Source: Cymbomonas tetramitiformis (lineage: Eukaryota > Chlorophyta > Pyramimonadophyceae > Pyramimonadales > Pyramimonadaceae). Taken from it: a DNA stretch of 28,580 nt. The notes beneath the pieces are model-generated. The model had not been told where the DNA came from, did not search any database, and saw nothing but the letters and a program-made list of their open reading frames with translations. The DNA lies in NCBI GenBank assembly GCA_001247695.2, contig LGRX02033565.1:1-28580 (forward strand), written 5' to 3'. The stretch's first letter is position 1, and the number at the start of each line of letters is the position of its first letter. The position numbers and the translations under genes were made by a program. This document shows, in pieces, positions 9,690 through 19,276 of the stretch.

Positions 9690-9698
9690 ATTACATTT
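9690..9698. repeat. Target-site duplication, left copy (9 bp)
   Basis: ATTACATTT immediately left of the Mutator-like element; it is repeated exactly at 11711-11719, immediately right of it. Confidence 0.85.
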
Positions 9699-9759
9699 GG
9701 TAACACGACGTTTTTGTAGCTACCCCCTACCATTTTTGTAGCTACCCGGGTTTGTAGCT

Positions 9760-9885
9760 TAGCTACAAAAGCTACCGGGGTGATCCGTTTTGTAGCTATA
9801 GCTACAAAAGCTACCGGGGTGATCCGTTTTGTAGCTATAGCTACAAAAGCTCCCGGGGTGGCCCATTTTGTAGCTGGCTACAAAA
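9760..9885. repeat. 39-bp tandem repeat made of palindromes
   Basis: GCTACCGGGGTGATCCG occurs at 9771 and 9810, with a diverged copy at 9849. Between copies lies a 22-base perfect palindrome centred on GCTATAGC. The ORFs across it are repeat artefacts. Confidence 0.92.
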
Positions 9886-10550
9886 TTCACGAAAACGAAT
9901 TTTCGAGCTATTGGAACCACAAACGATTGACACCGCACATAAATCATAGTACATTTTTATTGAACTAAGAGTACCGCCTACCGCGCAGATGGCATGTAAT
10001 ACGAATATATTAGACAGTTGTATGGAGGATGCCAAGAAATTAATGCTATCAAACTATCATGCATATTAGCACGAGGCAAACATGCAGGCATTTCAGATCG
10101 GTCGAAAGATTAGCAAACACAAATTAGACTCTTAAAAAACAATAGCATAATTAATACCATCCATACTAGGTTGCTAGTTTCTAATCCAAGGGTTCGACGA
10201 CCCGTGGGCGATAAGAAAACACGAGCACAGAGCACAGATCCAAAATAATTCCTGGAAACATGTTTCCTGCAGCACACGAGCGTCGACTTAGTCAGGACGT
10301 TGGGGAACTGTTGGCATTTCGCCCTCGATTGGGAGTTTACACGGAAGACGTTTTAAAAAACAGCGAAACAGTAAACAGGGAAATAGGTTGAGTAATTCTG
10401 AAGTAAACCTGCAAATTTCTAAAATAAACAAGCGAATATCATTTTTGCAAGACTGGAAATTACAGCATGCCACCAGCAACGTTACTGGCGACATCAGAAG
10501 GAGCCCGGCGTAAAAAAAGAAACCTGCAAAAAAACGATACGCTAGTCAGT

Positions 10551-10623
10551 AAAGATGTTGGGACTCGAACCCAAACCGTCGGGCTGTAAATAAGCCCGCC
10601 GGTCTCCAAGCACCCCTATCTTC
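10551..10623 (-). tRNA. tRNA-like sequence, 73 nt, identity unclear
   Basis: The minus strand folds as a cloverleaf of exactly 73 nt. The acceptor GAAGATA pairs with CATCTTT (five Watson-Crick pairs, one G-T, one A-C). The D arm is GGT/ACC with loop GCTTGGAG (it has the GG pair). The anticodon arm is CGGGCT/AGCCCG with a 7-nt loop TATTTAC, the variable loop has 5 nt, and the T arm is TTGGG-TTCGAGT-CCCAA. Against a working tRNA: position 33 is A instead of T, the anticodon stem is 6 bp, and no isotype fits clearly (a central TTT would read Lys codons). It is more likely a tRNA-derived repeat than a functional gene. Confidence 0.4.
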
Positions 10624-10649
10624 AGCGAGTTTAGTAGAGCTGGAAAGAT

Positions 10650-10673
10650 GCCGCCAGCAACGTTGCTGGCGGC
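10650..10673. repeat. 24-bp perfect palindrome
   Basis: Twelve bases (GCCGCCAGCAAC) are followed at once by their exact reverse complement, centred on AACGTT. The sibling at 10469-10492 has mismatches only in the outer arm. Confidence 0.97.
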
Positions 10674-10735
10674 TTCAGAAAATGCACAACATAGTGGCAA
10701 CCTGCGAAAAATAACGATGCCCGGAGGAGATGTTG

Positions 10736-10808
10736 GGAATTGAACCCATACTGTCAGGCTGCGAAGAAGCCCGACGGTCTCCGAGCATCCCTACAACGTA
10801 GGAAACAA
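10736..10808 (-). pseudogene. Second, degenerate tRNA-like copy
   Basis: This is the tandem partner of 10551-10623 and also spans 73 nt. The T loop TTCAATT and a strong anticodon-type stem (GTCGGGCT/AGCCTGAC, loop TCTTCGC) are kept. The acceptor 5' strand no longer pairs with CATCTCC, and the D stem is weak. Confidence 0.4.
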
Positions 10809-11533
10809 GAACCGGGCCAGCAACGGCTAATGTGAAACATCGCACGCAGCGAGGAAAGCCCCCCTCCCCCGCCAGGCTCCACGCATACAGGTTAAAACAC
10901 GACCGATTCAGGATATCCGCTAGGATAACGAAGTGGCGTGTAAAAGTTGTTAGTCAAACAAGAAAGCAGAATGCTGAAACAGCAGGCATGAAACAGGCGG
11001 CGCAAGAAGAGAGCTTGAAGAATGGTGAAGGTGTGGCAAATCGGGATCTAATATGAGATTTCCTCAATCGTGGATGCGCGATCGTCAGAGCTCGTCGGGG
11101 CCGCGTGACTCCTGAAATATCTGAAGTAGGAAAGGTGACTGGTGAGACGATCTTGAAGCACGAGATGCGTGACATATATCCGATCGAGTCTGCTAGTTGT
11201 GACTAAAGATCGAACGGACAGTCCGTCAGCCAGTCGGTTATTATTTCGATCGGGCGGTCGAACGGTCGCCATACAGTCGATGTAAGACTGAATGTTATGG
11301 TCGACGACAAATATAAATTATAAAAACTGTGCTCTCAAAATTTTGATATCTTTATCTACTCTATCTGCTTCCTTTCTGACCTGGACTCGCCCCGTACCGT
11401 AGGATGCACTGGGTAGTATGGCTACAAACAATCTGGGGGCGGTGTCGTGTGGTGATGCATCCTGACGCACACTGTTAACACTGGGGTGTGCCCTGGAAAA
11501 ATCCTGGGAATTTCCCCTTTCCCCTATAAGGGA

Positions 11534-11655
11534 ACGAAGATTGTCCCAGAATTTCCGGGGGAAATTCCCGGTCGGTTCTGGGACACCTACAAAAACGAAG
11601 ATTGTCCCAGAATTTCCGGGGGAAATTCCCGGTCGGTTCTGGGACACCTACAAAA
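11534..11655. repeat. 61-bp tandem repeat with internal hairpin, 2 copies
   Basis: The unit starting ACGAAGATTGTCCCAGAATT recurs at 11534 and 11595. Within each copy GTCCCAGAA pairs with TTCTGGGAC, and a TTTCC/GGAAA pair nests inside. It lies directly inside the right terminal inverted repeat of the Mutator-like element. Confidence 0.93.
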
Positions 11656-11719
11656 ATGTCACAGTAGCTACAAAAATGGTAGGGGGTAGCTACAAAATGA
11701 CCCCGTTATCATTACATTT

Positions 11720-13372
11720 ACTAACCGAGTTGATATACATCATGTTAGATACATGCTGTTATTGGTATACAGATCATCTTATGATAGATCAATTTGGTAT
11801 AGTGTATTAAATCAGTAAATACCTATACACACACACACACATAGTGTACTCAATCAGGAAGTACCTATGTAGTGACGTATGTATTGTTACAATCACTGAC
11901 ATCATTGTGTATAATGACATTACACTGACTCTAAGTGTAATGATCAAGTCACTGCTGGTATCATTATGTACATTGAAATTACACTGACTCCTAAGTGTAA
12001 TAATCATGTACTATAACGATACATTATACATAGATACCATCCAACAAACAGATGTGCGTGTTGGATGTCAAGTGATGGCGATAGATATGGGACAGGATCA
12101 CACAACCTGCTAAAGGGCTGGATGGAGATATCTCCAGACCCGAAGGCAGTATACAGTGCTCAAATAACAGTTGGTCACTGTTGAGCACTGTCCATTCGTC
12201 CCACTCACTATTGCTGGAGCAACAACAACTTCTACATTGCATTCTGACAATTGATACAGTATTGATCAGTTCAATTGCATGTAACTCTTTCAGATCAGTA
12301 ATTATATCGACATCTGATAGAGGTTGTTGTGGACAACACACACACACATGTGTGTGTGACACTGCTTAGATTTATTTATCAAGCTTTGTCCAGATCTACT
12401 TGGAATCTACAGATATCATTTGATACTCTTTCAGTAAGTAGATGATAGGTTACTGACAAGTTATCACTTAAGGGATCACACTTAAAGTTGATACACCTAA
12501 TATATATATCTTGGTCCACTTTCCATGGGTTTAAATCAGCAAAACCCACAGGACGTTGATATTGAGAACAACAACAGCTTCAACTTCTGTGAACTCTACA
12601 CTGTGGACCACTTTCAAGGTGGCTAGAGTAGTTTTCAGACTGCTAGTAGCACACCTAGATATGTGTAAAAGGCAACGCAGCCTTCAGTGTGCAATGCTAG
12701 CTAGAGATGGGACCGCCCTGGCCAAGAGCACCGGCCCCCGCTAGAAATCTGTTTTCACCGTTTGAGATGGTGCTTTTCCCCTAACAAATCTGCCTGCTCC
12801 AACCTAACTCTTCCTTCGTAACTGTACAGGGTGGTGTGCTGGAAGTGACACACCGTGTGTCACTATCCTCTATCTGTACTAGTACTCCGTATAGTACGGG
12901 TGTCACAGGTTTAGGGTTTCCGGCTTAAGCCGAGCTGTGGTTAATATAACTTTATTTCTTGTGTTATCTTAAGTGCAAGCATTCTGAGCTGTGTCCCGAT
13001 ATGTAGTTATCAATATATATATCCAACATGTTCAAAAATTTGAGCATATTTAAATAACTTTTATATAATATATCGCTTTCAGCAAAGCGTTGCAGGCTGC
13101 GATACTCGTATGTTTAAGTTGTGTGCCAAAACCTAAAATTCCAGGACTATATTGCCCGAACGGAACTCGGATCTGACATTTATACACTGTGTGCCAAATT
13201 GGGCGTGACACCCGGGGTACACTGTACATCCGGGACGGGCGGGTCACGTACTTCTACACTATTGAAAGGACCCCCTTGAATGCCCCATATATGCCGGCGA
13301 AGTGGCCAATGGACTCCCAAATGTTCGCCTCTTCTTTGAAACGTGTCCATTTATAAAACCAAGGGTTAACCT
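11720..13372. other. AT-rich intergenic DNA; no supported gene
   Basis: It contains (CA)n tracts at about 11826-11842 and 12337-12358, two diverged copies of a 59-60-bp unit with TACACTGACTC (11921 and 11980), and a 10-bp-arm hairpin at 12844-12864 (AGTGACACAC and its complement). All ORFs are short and unrecognised. Confidence 0.6.
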
Positions 13373-13690
13373 TGCCGTGCGCGTAGGCAAATGCCATATA
13401 TGATGGAATGCGCGTAGGCAAATGATTTTAATGGTGGAATGCGCGTAGCCAAATGATTTTTATGGTAGAATGCGCGTAGCCAAATGATTTTAATGGTGGA
13501 ATGCGCGTAGCCAAATACATTTAATGGTCATCTGCCTACGTAACTTTCAGGTATTAAAAGCATTTGCCTACGCGCATTCCACATTCAAATCGTTTGCCTA
13601 CGCGCATTCCACCATTAAAATCATTTGCCTACGCGCATTCCACCATATATGGCACTTGCCTACGCGCAGTGCAAATATATTCCATAAACC
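13373..13690. repeat. Foldback of 31-bp repeats (5 forward, 4 inverted)
   Basis: CGCGTAG(G/C)CAAATG recurs at 13380, 13411, 13442, 13473 and 13504, an exact 31-base period. Its reverse complement CATTTGCCTACGCG then recurs with 30-31-base spacing around 13567, 13597, 13628 and 13659. The arms fold into one long hairpin around a loop near 13530-13560. Even the variant unit containing CCATATATG pairs with its counterpart at the other end. The overlapping plus-strand ORFs are repeat artefacts. Confidence 0.93.
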
Positions 13691-15051
13691 AATGTGGCCA
13701 TATACCGTTTGCCACGATATCTTCAAGTTTAAACTCGACGTTATATCTGAACCGTGATAGGATCGTACGGGTTTCTAGGCGTGCGCTTGATCGGCGACTT
13801 GCATTGAGGGTCACCCAACGACGATACCGTCTTTCAAGGTTTTCCGTGGCAACGCTTGCCCATGTAGATGATTGTGTCCAAAATGATATAAAGACCCCGT
13901 TTTGATAAGCGGCTTTACCACGCTTGTGACAAAGTGAGCACCGGTTTGATCTTCGCAACGGCATGCAGGGCGAGATGGCGTATGCCATTGGCTGTGTAGG
14001 CTGGAATGAATTCGGGTCGATCTACATAATTGCACCGCATGCATGGCGTATGCCATTGGCAGGAGTGAGTGCGTGAATATTGTCCATATGCGTCAATAGC
14101 GAGATATGGACATGCCATTCCAAGTTTAGTGATATCGAAATCATCCGAAACTTTCGACAATATCAAAATGGGGTTCCGAAAATAATTATTGAGAGAGATT
14201 CGGATAAGACTCAATGAGTATTTAGAGGGATCAATAAGTCCAAGTTTTCATCGAAACGAGATTGACAACTCAAATATTGCTATCGAGAGATTGATATTTG
14301 TGATATCTCGATCTATCAAAATATCATGATCTCGATACCACCCCTTTACCTGCACAGGCGATTTGATAATGCGAATGTTGCTCTATCAAGGTAGTATAAT
14401 CATTTGAATGGTTTTTCACTTCGGACGTTCTAACATCATTGTTGGATATTTGTATTATTTCGATTTTTTCAATCTTCACCGCTGGTCAATCGATAGTTAG
14501 CACAGAATATCTCCACGTCCATCCTGAATTTAGAGGGAATTTGCAAACACATCGAAAAGATAGTGGACATCGTCATTTAAGAGCTTAATCGGACTTTCGG
14601 GCCAAACAAGGACGTCAACACACCGGCAGACCCCATTAGTTCTCTTTTAAGCTCCCACACACCTCTGTAAACCACTTCCACAATTGGTAAATTCTAAGTA
14701 GGTAATTTTTGAAATTCGATGCCAGAATTTGGCACAAAGATGACTTGGAGTTAAATACGGTGCGGTGTCTACACAGATGAAACTACAGGTCGCACAACCT
14801 CCAAGCAAGTAATGTCTTATCAAATTACTCTTCATGGAAGATGACAATAAGACGTGGATCTCTTTGACCGATACCGAAGGAGGCAAATAGCTGCCACCGT
14901 CACACACACACAACTTTGATATACTAGATTCCTTGACTATCTGATGTGCACAAACATATCGCAGCAAATATTCTATTTCTGTAAAAGGTCAGGAGAAAGC
15001 AGACTGTAATTCTCGAAATAGCGAACTCAGTCCTGCAGCGCAGTTTTACCT
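13691..15051. other. AT-rich spacer downstream of the hydrolase gene; no supported gene
   Basis: ATGGCGTATGCCATTGGC is repeated exactly at 13975-13992 and 14043-14060. The rest has only short chance ORFs, such as minus 13629-13988 and minus 14647-14967. The 3' end of the minus-strand hydrolase transcript must lie in the right-hand part; no clear TGTAA or AATAAA was seen on that strand. Confidence 0.5.
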
Positions 15052-16542
15052 CTACATCCGCATTGAGCGCGACTTGAAATACGCGAGCTCGGCCGTCAGT
15101 GTCGCATTGACGTTGAGATACAGCTTCTCGGTCGGGAACGAGCCACTCGTCTTTTCCGCGAAGTGGTCCTGTCCGCTAAAAGTGAGACGGAGAGTGTGCT
15201 TTGCGGTGTCGAACACAGCCTCCAATCCGGACTGGGAGTTGAAGAATTCGCTCAACCCGAACGGGACTATCTCAATGGGCTGAGTGCGTTGGCTCGACAC
15301 GTAGAGGGAGTCCTGATATGTTGGCTGAACTTGATATACGTCGCCAGGTTGGGTTGCGTCCCGGGGCAAGGCAAATGCGCCAGAGAAAGAACTCAAGCTG
15401 GACACGGGCACTTGAATTCTTTGATGCTGTGTCGGGGCGCCAGCCATAATAAGATGTGCTGGCAGAGCTACAGCTGAGCTTTGAGAAACTGCGGCGGTGT
15501 TCGACAGAATGATCGAGGCCCTCTTCCCTGGCATATAGGACATGAAGCAGTTGAAGCCATTGGTAGCCCCATCCTTCCACACCACGGTTTGCTGCCGAAA
15601 ATAGTATTCCTGGAATGCCTCATCCACCTTTCCATCCAACGCAGCAAACTCGTCTGGAGCAATGGGCACGTCCATGCGATCCATAGCCTTACGGATTTCC
15701 GACGGGACGCTCACCAATGCCGCATACGCTTTTGTGTACTGTAGCATGTCCGTAGCGGTGGAGCGCATTCCTCCGGCGCCGACAAAGGCATCTGTGAAAG
15801 TGATGAGGTTAGAGGGCTTCCCATTGCTGTAAGGAGGCGCCAGTCGCGATTTTTGACTAGCCGACAACGTGACCGAGGTATCCGTCATAGCGAGGGGGTC
15901 CAGGATCAGCTCTTTCACTAATTCCTCCCATCCTTTGCCCGAGACCAAGCACGTAATCCAACCCAATAGACCGAAACCGGTGTTGCTATACAAGAATTTC
16001 TTGGCGCCTATAGACTGCAAGCCACTCAAATACGCATATAGATCGTCAGCCGTGTAATCTGCCATCGGGTCGTTTGGATCCTTAGGCTGAATGTTGCTGG
16101 GCATGCGCTCAAGGCCAGAGGTGTGCGACACAAGCTGCTTCAGAGTGATCGAGGCCACGTCGGGAATCATTTTCACTGAAGAAGGGAGATACGCTGAAAT
16201 TGGTCCTTCAAAGTCAAGCTTCCCCTGTCCAGCGAGGATCTCGGCGGCAAGTGTTGCGAACGTTTTTGTCGTGGAACCAACCTCGAAGACAGTGTTCGCA
16301 TCAATGTTCAGAGCTGCCCCGTACGCCTTACCTACACCAACGTCCCCTTCAGAGGTCATGGCAATTGCACCCACGTTGCCTTGGTTTTGCTGCGCCCACT
16401 GATTGACGACCCAGTTTGTGTACCCCTGGCTCCAGAGCTTCTCGGTTCCCTGTGAACTATCGACACTCACTGCCGTCGCCAAAGTGAAAGCACAGCACAA
16501 CGCTAAAACGCGCGCGCCACGTGCTGCCATTTGTGCCATCAC
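15052..16542 (-). CDS. Secreted serine beta-lactamase-like hydrolase, 496 aa, intronless
   Basis: A complete single-exon frame. Residues 1-25 form a signal peptide (basic start, then a hydrophobic ARVLALCCAFTLATA core). The serine beta-lactamase/penicillin-binding fold is marked by S90-T-T-K93 (SxxK nucleophile and general base), Y185-S-N187 (YxN) and K323-D-G325 at the usual KTG/HxG place, followed by the ATNGF strand. LVSHTSGL at 138-144 is the typical family signature. A C-terminal extension of about 120 residues follows the catalytic domain, as in many class C-like esterases/peptidases (Pfam Beta-lactamase family). The substrate cannot be told: candidates are D-amino-acid peptides, esters or lactams. 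Two Met codons (1 and 5) could start it; the first is used. Eukaryotic members often trace to bacteria, and the lack of introns beside intron-rich genes fits horizontal origin (inference). Confidence 0.9.
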   Translation of the reverse strand: MMAQMAARGARVLALCCAFTLATAVSVDSSQGTEKLWSQGYTNWVVNQWAQQNQGNVGAIAMTSEGDVGVGKAYGAALNIDANTVFEVGSTTKTFATLAAEILAGQGKLDFEGPISAYLPSSVKMIPDVASITLKQLVSHTSGLERMPSNIQPKDPNDPMADYTADDLYAYLSGLQSIGAKKFLYSNTGFGLLGWITCLVSGKGWEELVKELILDPLAMTDTSVTLSASQKSRLAPPYSNGKPSNLITFTDAFVGAGGMRSTATDMLQYTKAYAALVSVPSEIRKAMDRMDVPIAPDEFAALDGKVDEAFQEYYFRQQTVVWKDGATNGFNCFMSYMPGKRASIILSNTAAVSQSSAVALPAHLIMAGAPTQHQRIQVPVSSLSSFSGAFALPRDATQPGDVYQVQPTYQDSLYVSSQRTQPIEIVPFGLSEFFNSQSGLEAVFDTAKHTLRLTFSGQDHFAEKTSGSFPTEKLYLNVNATLTAELAYFKSRSMRM

Positions 16543-17215
16543 TGCGTCAAAGGTGGCTTGACAGTGTTCTCAAGATAAACTTTACGCTGTCCTAGCCTCC
16601 ACCGAATGAACTGAACGTTAGTTGAAAGTTTTTCGAGTGCCGTCGTGTCACGAAATAATATCGTTATCTGTATGTATACGAAATAATATAATAGAACACG
16701 AAATAATATCGTTTTTATCTTCAGGCGAGGGTCGTGAACTCGTGATTGGTTTCACGTTTCGTAGGGCTAGGTGGCGTAATCGACAACTCCGATATTTTGA
16801 TATGATTAGATATGGGTATGTCACGAACGTTGAAAAATTTTGTACCTCATCGTCATGTAATGTGATTAAAATCACAAGGGGGTGTGCCTGCAGTAGCGCA
16901 ACAAAGTTGGGGCGGGCAAGCGATATCCTATATTTGCGTACTTAATAACTTAAAGCGTCTCAGGGCAACTGGGGAGAGGAAACTGGAGGGCGCGGGCGTT
17001 TCGTGAAATGTTCACATCAGCTTTCTGGATGGAGAACTATGGCACGAACTATGACACAAACTATGACAAAGTCACGGAGAGACTGATTTCACCCCCCACT
17101 TTATAGTGGGGGGCCTGTCTCCTGCTTTCCCCCCTCGGAGTGCAGTGCGTGTGTCACTCTGCCGTGACTTGCCGATCCGTCAGTCCGCGATAGTAAAACC
17201 TACAGTATGTCCATT
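16543..17215. other. Upstream region of the hydrolase gene; no supported gene
   Basis: It presumably contains the promoter of the minus-strand hydrolase gene, but no clear TATA box was identified. CACGAAATAATATCGTT occurs twice, about 50 bases apart (near 16649 and 16698). A 9-bp-stem hairpin (CCCCCCACT, loop TTAT) lies at 17092-17113. Confidence 0.45.
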
Positions 17216-17219
17216 TTAA

Positions 17220-18048
17220 CCCCTAAACTGCTATGTGATGAGCTAGCTCATCAACGGAGTTACTTTCAAATGCATTCCTCGGCCACTTGTGTCAAGGACA
17301 GTGGTTGGAATCACTCACCTAAGTTATATACGTCTACCTGAACATGTATTCCTAAAATGTATCGACTTACTTTACCCATATATCAATGATATATATCTCA
17401 CTTAGGAGCATTTCTCACGTCCGCGAAAACTCAAAGTTTGCCATTCTCGTGTGATGTGAAATCGAAGAAATCGCTTTTAAAACGCGTAAAATCGTGCTAC
17501 ATGCTTTATTGGCCACCTGTGTGAAATGTTTTATTGTATATTGTCATATCAAACCGCAACGCATCTCACGTGGAGCATACACCGACTTTCTACACAGCTT
17601 TTCCCCAAAAAACACAAAATCTGGTCTTAAGTATGGAAAACATTGAAAATTTAATGTTTTTTCTTGTTTTTTGGTGTTTTTTTCACCTATATTGCTACGT
17701 ATTTTGATATATAAGTGACATTTACCCCCCAAACTCGTTGTATATCTGAAACCATGCATAAACCTCGTAGTTTGATGGACGTGGGCAAATCCAACACTCG
17801 AAGTTGTGGTCGTGAGAGAGCATTTCCCGGAAACATGATCTCCAAAAACCCGATATTTTTGCTTGTATATTCTCGATATATCGATATATATTCCGAAATT
17901 ACGTGTGTGTGATGGCCCAAAATGTTTGTGTATGGGTATCGAATGGTAAATGCTATTGTGCACACGTGACACGTCGAGATGCACGATGATAAAAGTGAAT
18001 TTGCAAAAGAATCGTTTTTGGTAAAAGATTCCCTCCGCAGTTTAGGGG
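17220..18048. mobile_element. PiggyBac-like non-autonomous element, 829 bp, TTAA-flanked
   Basis: The ends are a perfect 12-bp inverted repeat, CCCCTAAACTGC and GCAGTTTAGGGG. Both are bordered directly by TTAA (17216-17219 and 18049-18052). TTAA targets and CCC/CCY termini are the hallmark of the piggyBac superfamily. A 16-bp palindrome (GATGAGCTAGCTCATC) lies just inside the left end. The interior holds a 146-codon minus-strand ORF (17544-17984), rich in His/Tyr/Lys, with no DDD-transposase likeness; it is probably fortuitous. The 12-bp ends are short, so the superfamily call is less certain than the element boundaries. Confidence 0.7.
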
Positions 18049-18210
18049 TTAACTATCTTAGCGCTTCCGAGAGGTCCGTTGCCTGTGCTTGCCTGACCCG
18101 CATACATATACATATATATCCACTTGACCCGTTATCACACTTCCCGTGACAAAGTCGTCACAAAACTTTTGATGATATTCACACGTTTGTCCAGTTTTGT
18201 CATAACGTAA

Positions 18211-18445
18211 GACTCGTTATTAGTTTTAAACCAAGGTCTTGAAACCATGGTTTAAACCAAGGTGTCATCGTTGCGTTTCACGGACACGATGGAAAGAATT
18301 TTCGATCGGACGCTTCGGTTCGGTTTTTTTATCGTGTGACCCGAAATTCCGTGGTTGAGACTGTGGTTGAGTTCAACCAAGGTCTCACTCGACCATGGTC
18401 GAGTTTCGTGGTTGAGTTCGACAAACCTTGGTTTATATGAGAGTC
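18211..18445. repeat. Inverted-repeat element, MITE-like, unclassified
   Basis: The outer ends GACTC/GAGTC and inner TAAACCAAGGT/ACCTTGGTTTA are inverted. Further AAACCAAGG and GGTTGAG words and two palindromes, including CTCGACCATGGTCGAG (18388-18403), lie inside. No target-site duplication is clear. Confidence 0.5.
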
Positions 18446-18990
18446 CGAATGAGCTACCGCACATATCCAACGAAACCATGCAAATGAGGGATCGTTTTAC
18501 TCGCGGTGACACCACAAATGCATTTTGACACGATGCATGCCGCCCTGAATATCGGCTTCGTGTGACCCACGACAAGCAAAAGCTACCGGACAAAGCGGGT
18601 GATTTGTCAGCTGGCGCATGGCTTCCCGACCATCATGCCGCACATCCTTCTTCGATCGATTGAGCTATACACATCCAAACCATGCGAAAGAAATGGTGAG
18701 CACGAGTGGGCATAAACCCCAACACAAGCATGCTTCAAGATCGGCTTAAATGGACTAGTAACGCGAAAGCCATGCCCCTTTTAGTGAGCTCAATATCGCC
18801 TTTTAAGTGTTAAGCCCAACCACGTTACATAGGTAAGCCACAGTGACCGCATACTTAAGTCATACTTGAGTGAATTGTCAACTGTGAAGCGCGCCTGAAC
18901 TGGTCCTCCCCTCCATGATCCCTCCTTCCTTCCTTGTCGCTTCCGGCGGTATTGTTGAGCATCCTGATTTAAGTCGTCACAATATTGATA

Positions 18991-18998
18991 TGGCATGT
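18991..18998. repeat. Target-site duplication, left copy (8 bp)
   Basis: TGGCATGT; it is repeated exactly at 19269-19276 on the other side of the hAT-like MITE. Confidence 0.85.
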
Positions 18999-19268
18999 CA
19001 GGGCTCCTAATCGGTTTCAAACTTGCATATCGATCGATTTCGATATTCAACATTTTCAATCGATAATCGATGATATCGATTCATATCGATTATTGAATGT
19101 TATATACAATTCTCCGTATACAATACATAAGACCGCCAATACTAAACTGAATCGATACCGATTTATCGGTGAAATGTGCACAAAAATGATATCGATCGAT
19201 ACCGATTTCCCGTTTTTTCCCGATATATCGATATATCGGAATATCGGTTAAACCGATTAGGAGCCTTG
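18999..19268. mobile_element. hAT-like MITE, 270 bp
   Basis: It begins CAGGGCTCCTAATCGGTTT and ends with the inverted form (AAACCGATTAGGAGCCTTG), matching over 19 bases except one. An exact 8-bp direct repeat, TGGCATGT, borders it. A CAGGG-type terminus with an 8-bp duplication is diagnostic for the hAT superfamily. The interior is dense in ATCGAT/TATCGAT words that can fold on themselves. There is no coding capacity. Confidence 0.85.
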
Positions 19269-19276
19269 TGGCATGT

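Larger units (their letters stand above)
10469..10808. repeat. About 183-bp tandem unit: palindrome plus tRNA-shaped sequence, 2 copies
   Basis: Each copy has, in order, a palindromic CCAGCAACGTT...CTGGCG block (10469-10492 imperfect, 10650-10673 perfect), a spacer with ACCTGC(A/G)AAAAA and ACGAT, and a tRNA-like sequence on the minus strand (10551-10623, 10736-10808). Offsets between copies are 181-185 bases. A third, partial palindrome half (GCCAGCAACGGC) follows near 10817. Confidence 0.85.
9699..11710. mobile_element. Non-autonomous Mutator-like/foldback element, 2,012 bp
   Basis: The ends are inverted: left GGTAAC..., right ...GTTATC. They are followed inward by a 34-base perfect inverted match (left within 9711-9744, right within about 11665-11698) that contains TAGCTACCCCCTACCATTTT. 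A perfect 9-bp direct repeat, ATTACATTT, flanks both ends; 9-bp duplications are typical of Mutator-like elements. The left terminal region carries 39-bp palindromic repeats, the right one 61-bp hairpin repeats, and the middle two tRNA-shaped units with palindromes. No transposase is encoded; internal ORFs are short and unrecognised. Mobilisation would need a transposase elsewhere (inference). Confidence 0.82.

Noticed and set aside
9130..9690. An LTR for the gag-like element
   Set aside because: No TG...CA-bounded direct repeat or primer-binding site was found on either side of the gag ORF.
12908..12920. A telomere-like TTTAGGGTTT word
   Set aside because: A single occurrence, not an array.
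13373..13690. A CRISPR-like array of 31-bp repeats
   Set aside because: No spacers; the second half is inverted, which fits a foldback, not CRISPR.
17544..17984. A 146-codon ORF as a transposase in the TTAA-flanked element
   Set aside because: Too short, no catalytic motif, AT-driven composition.
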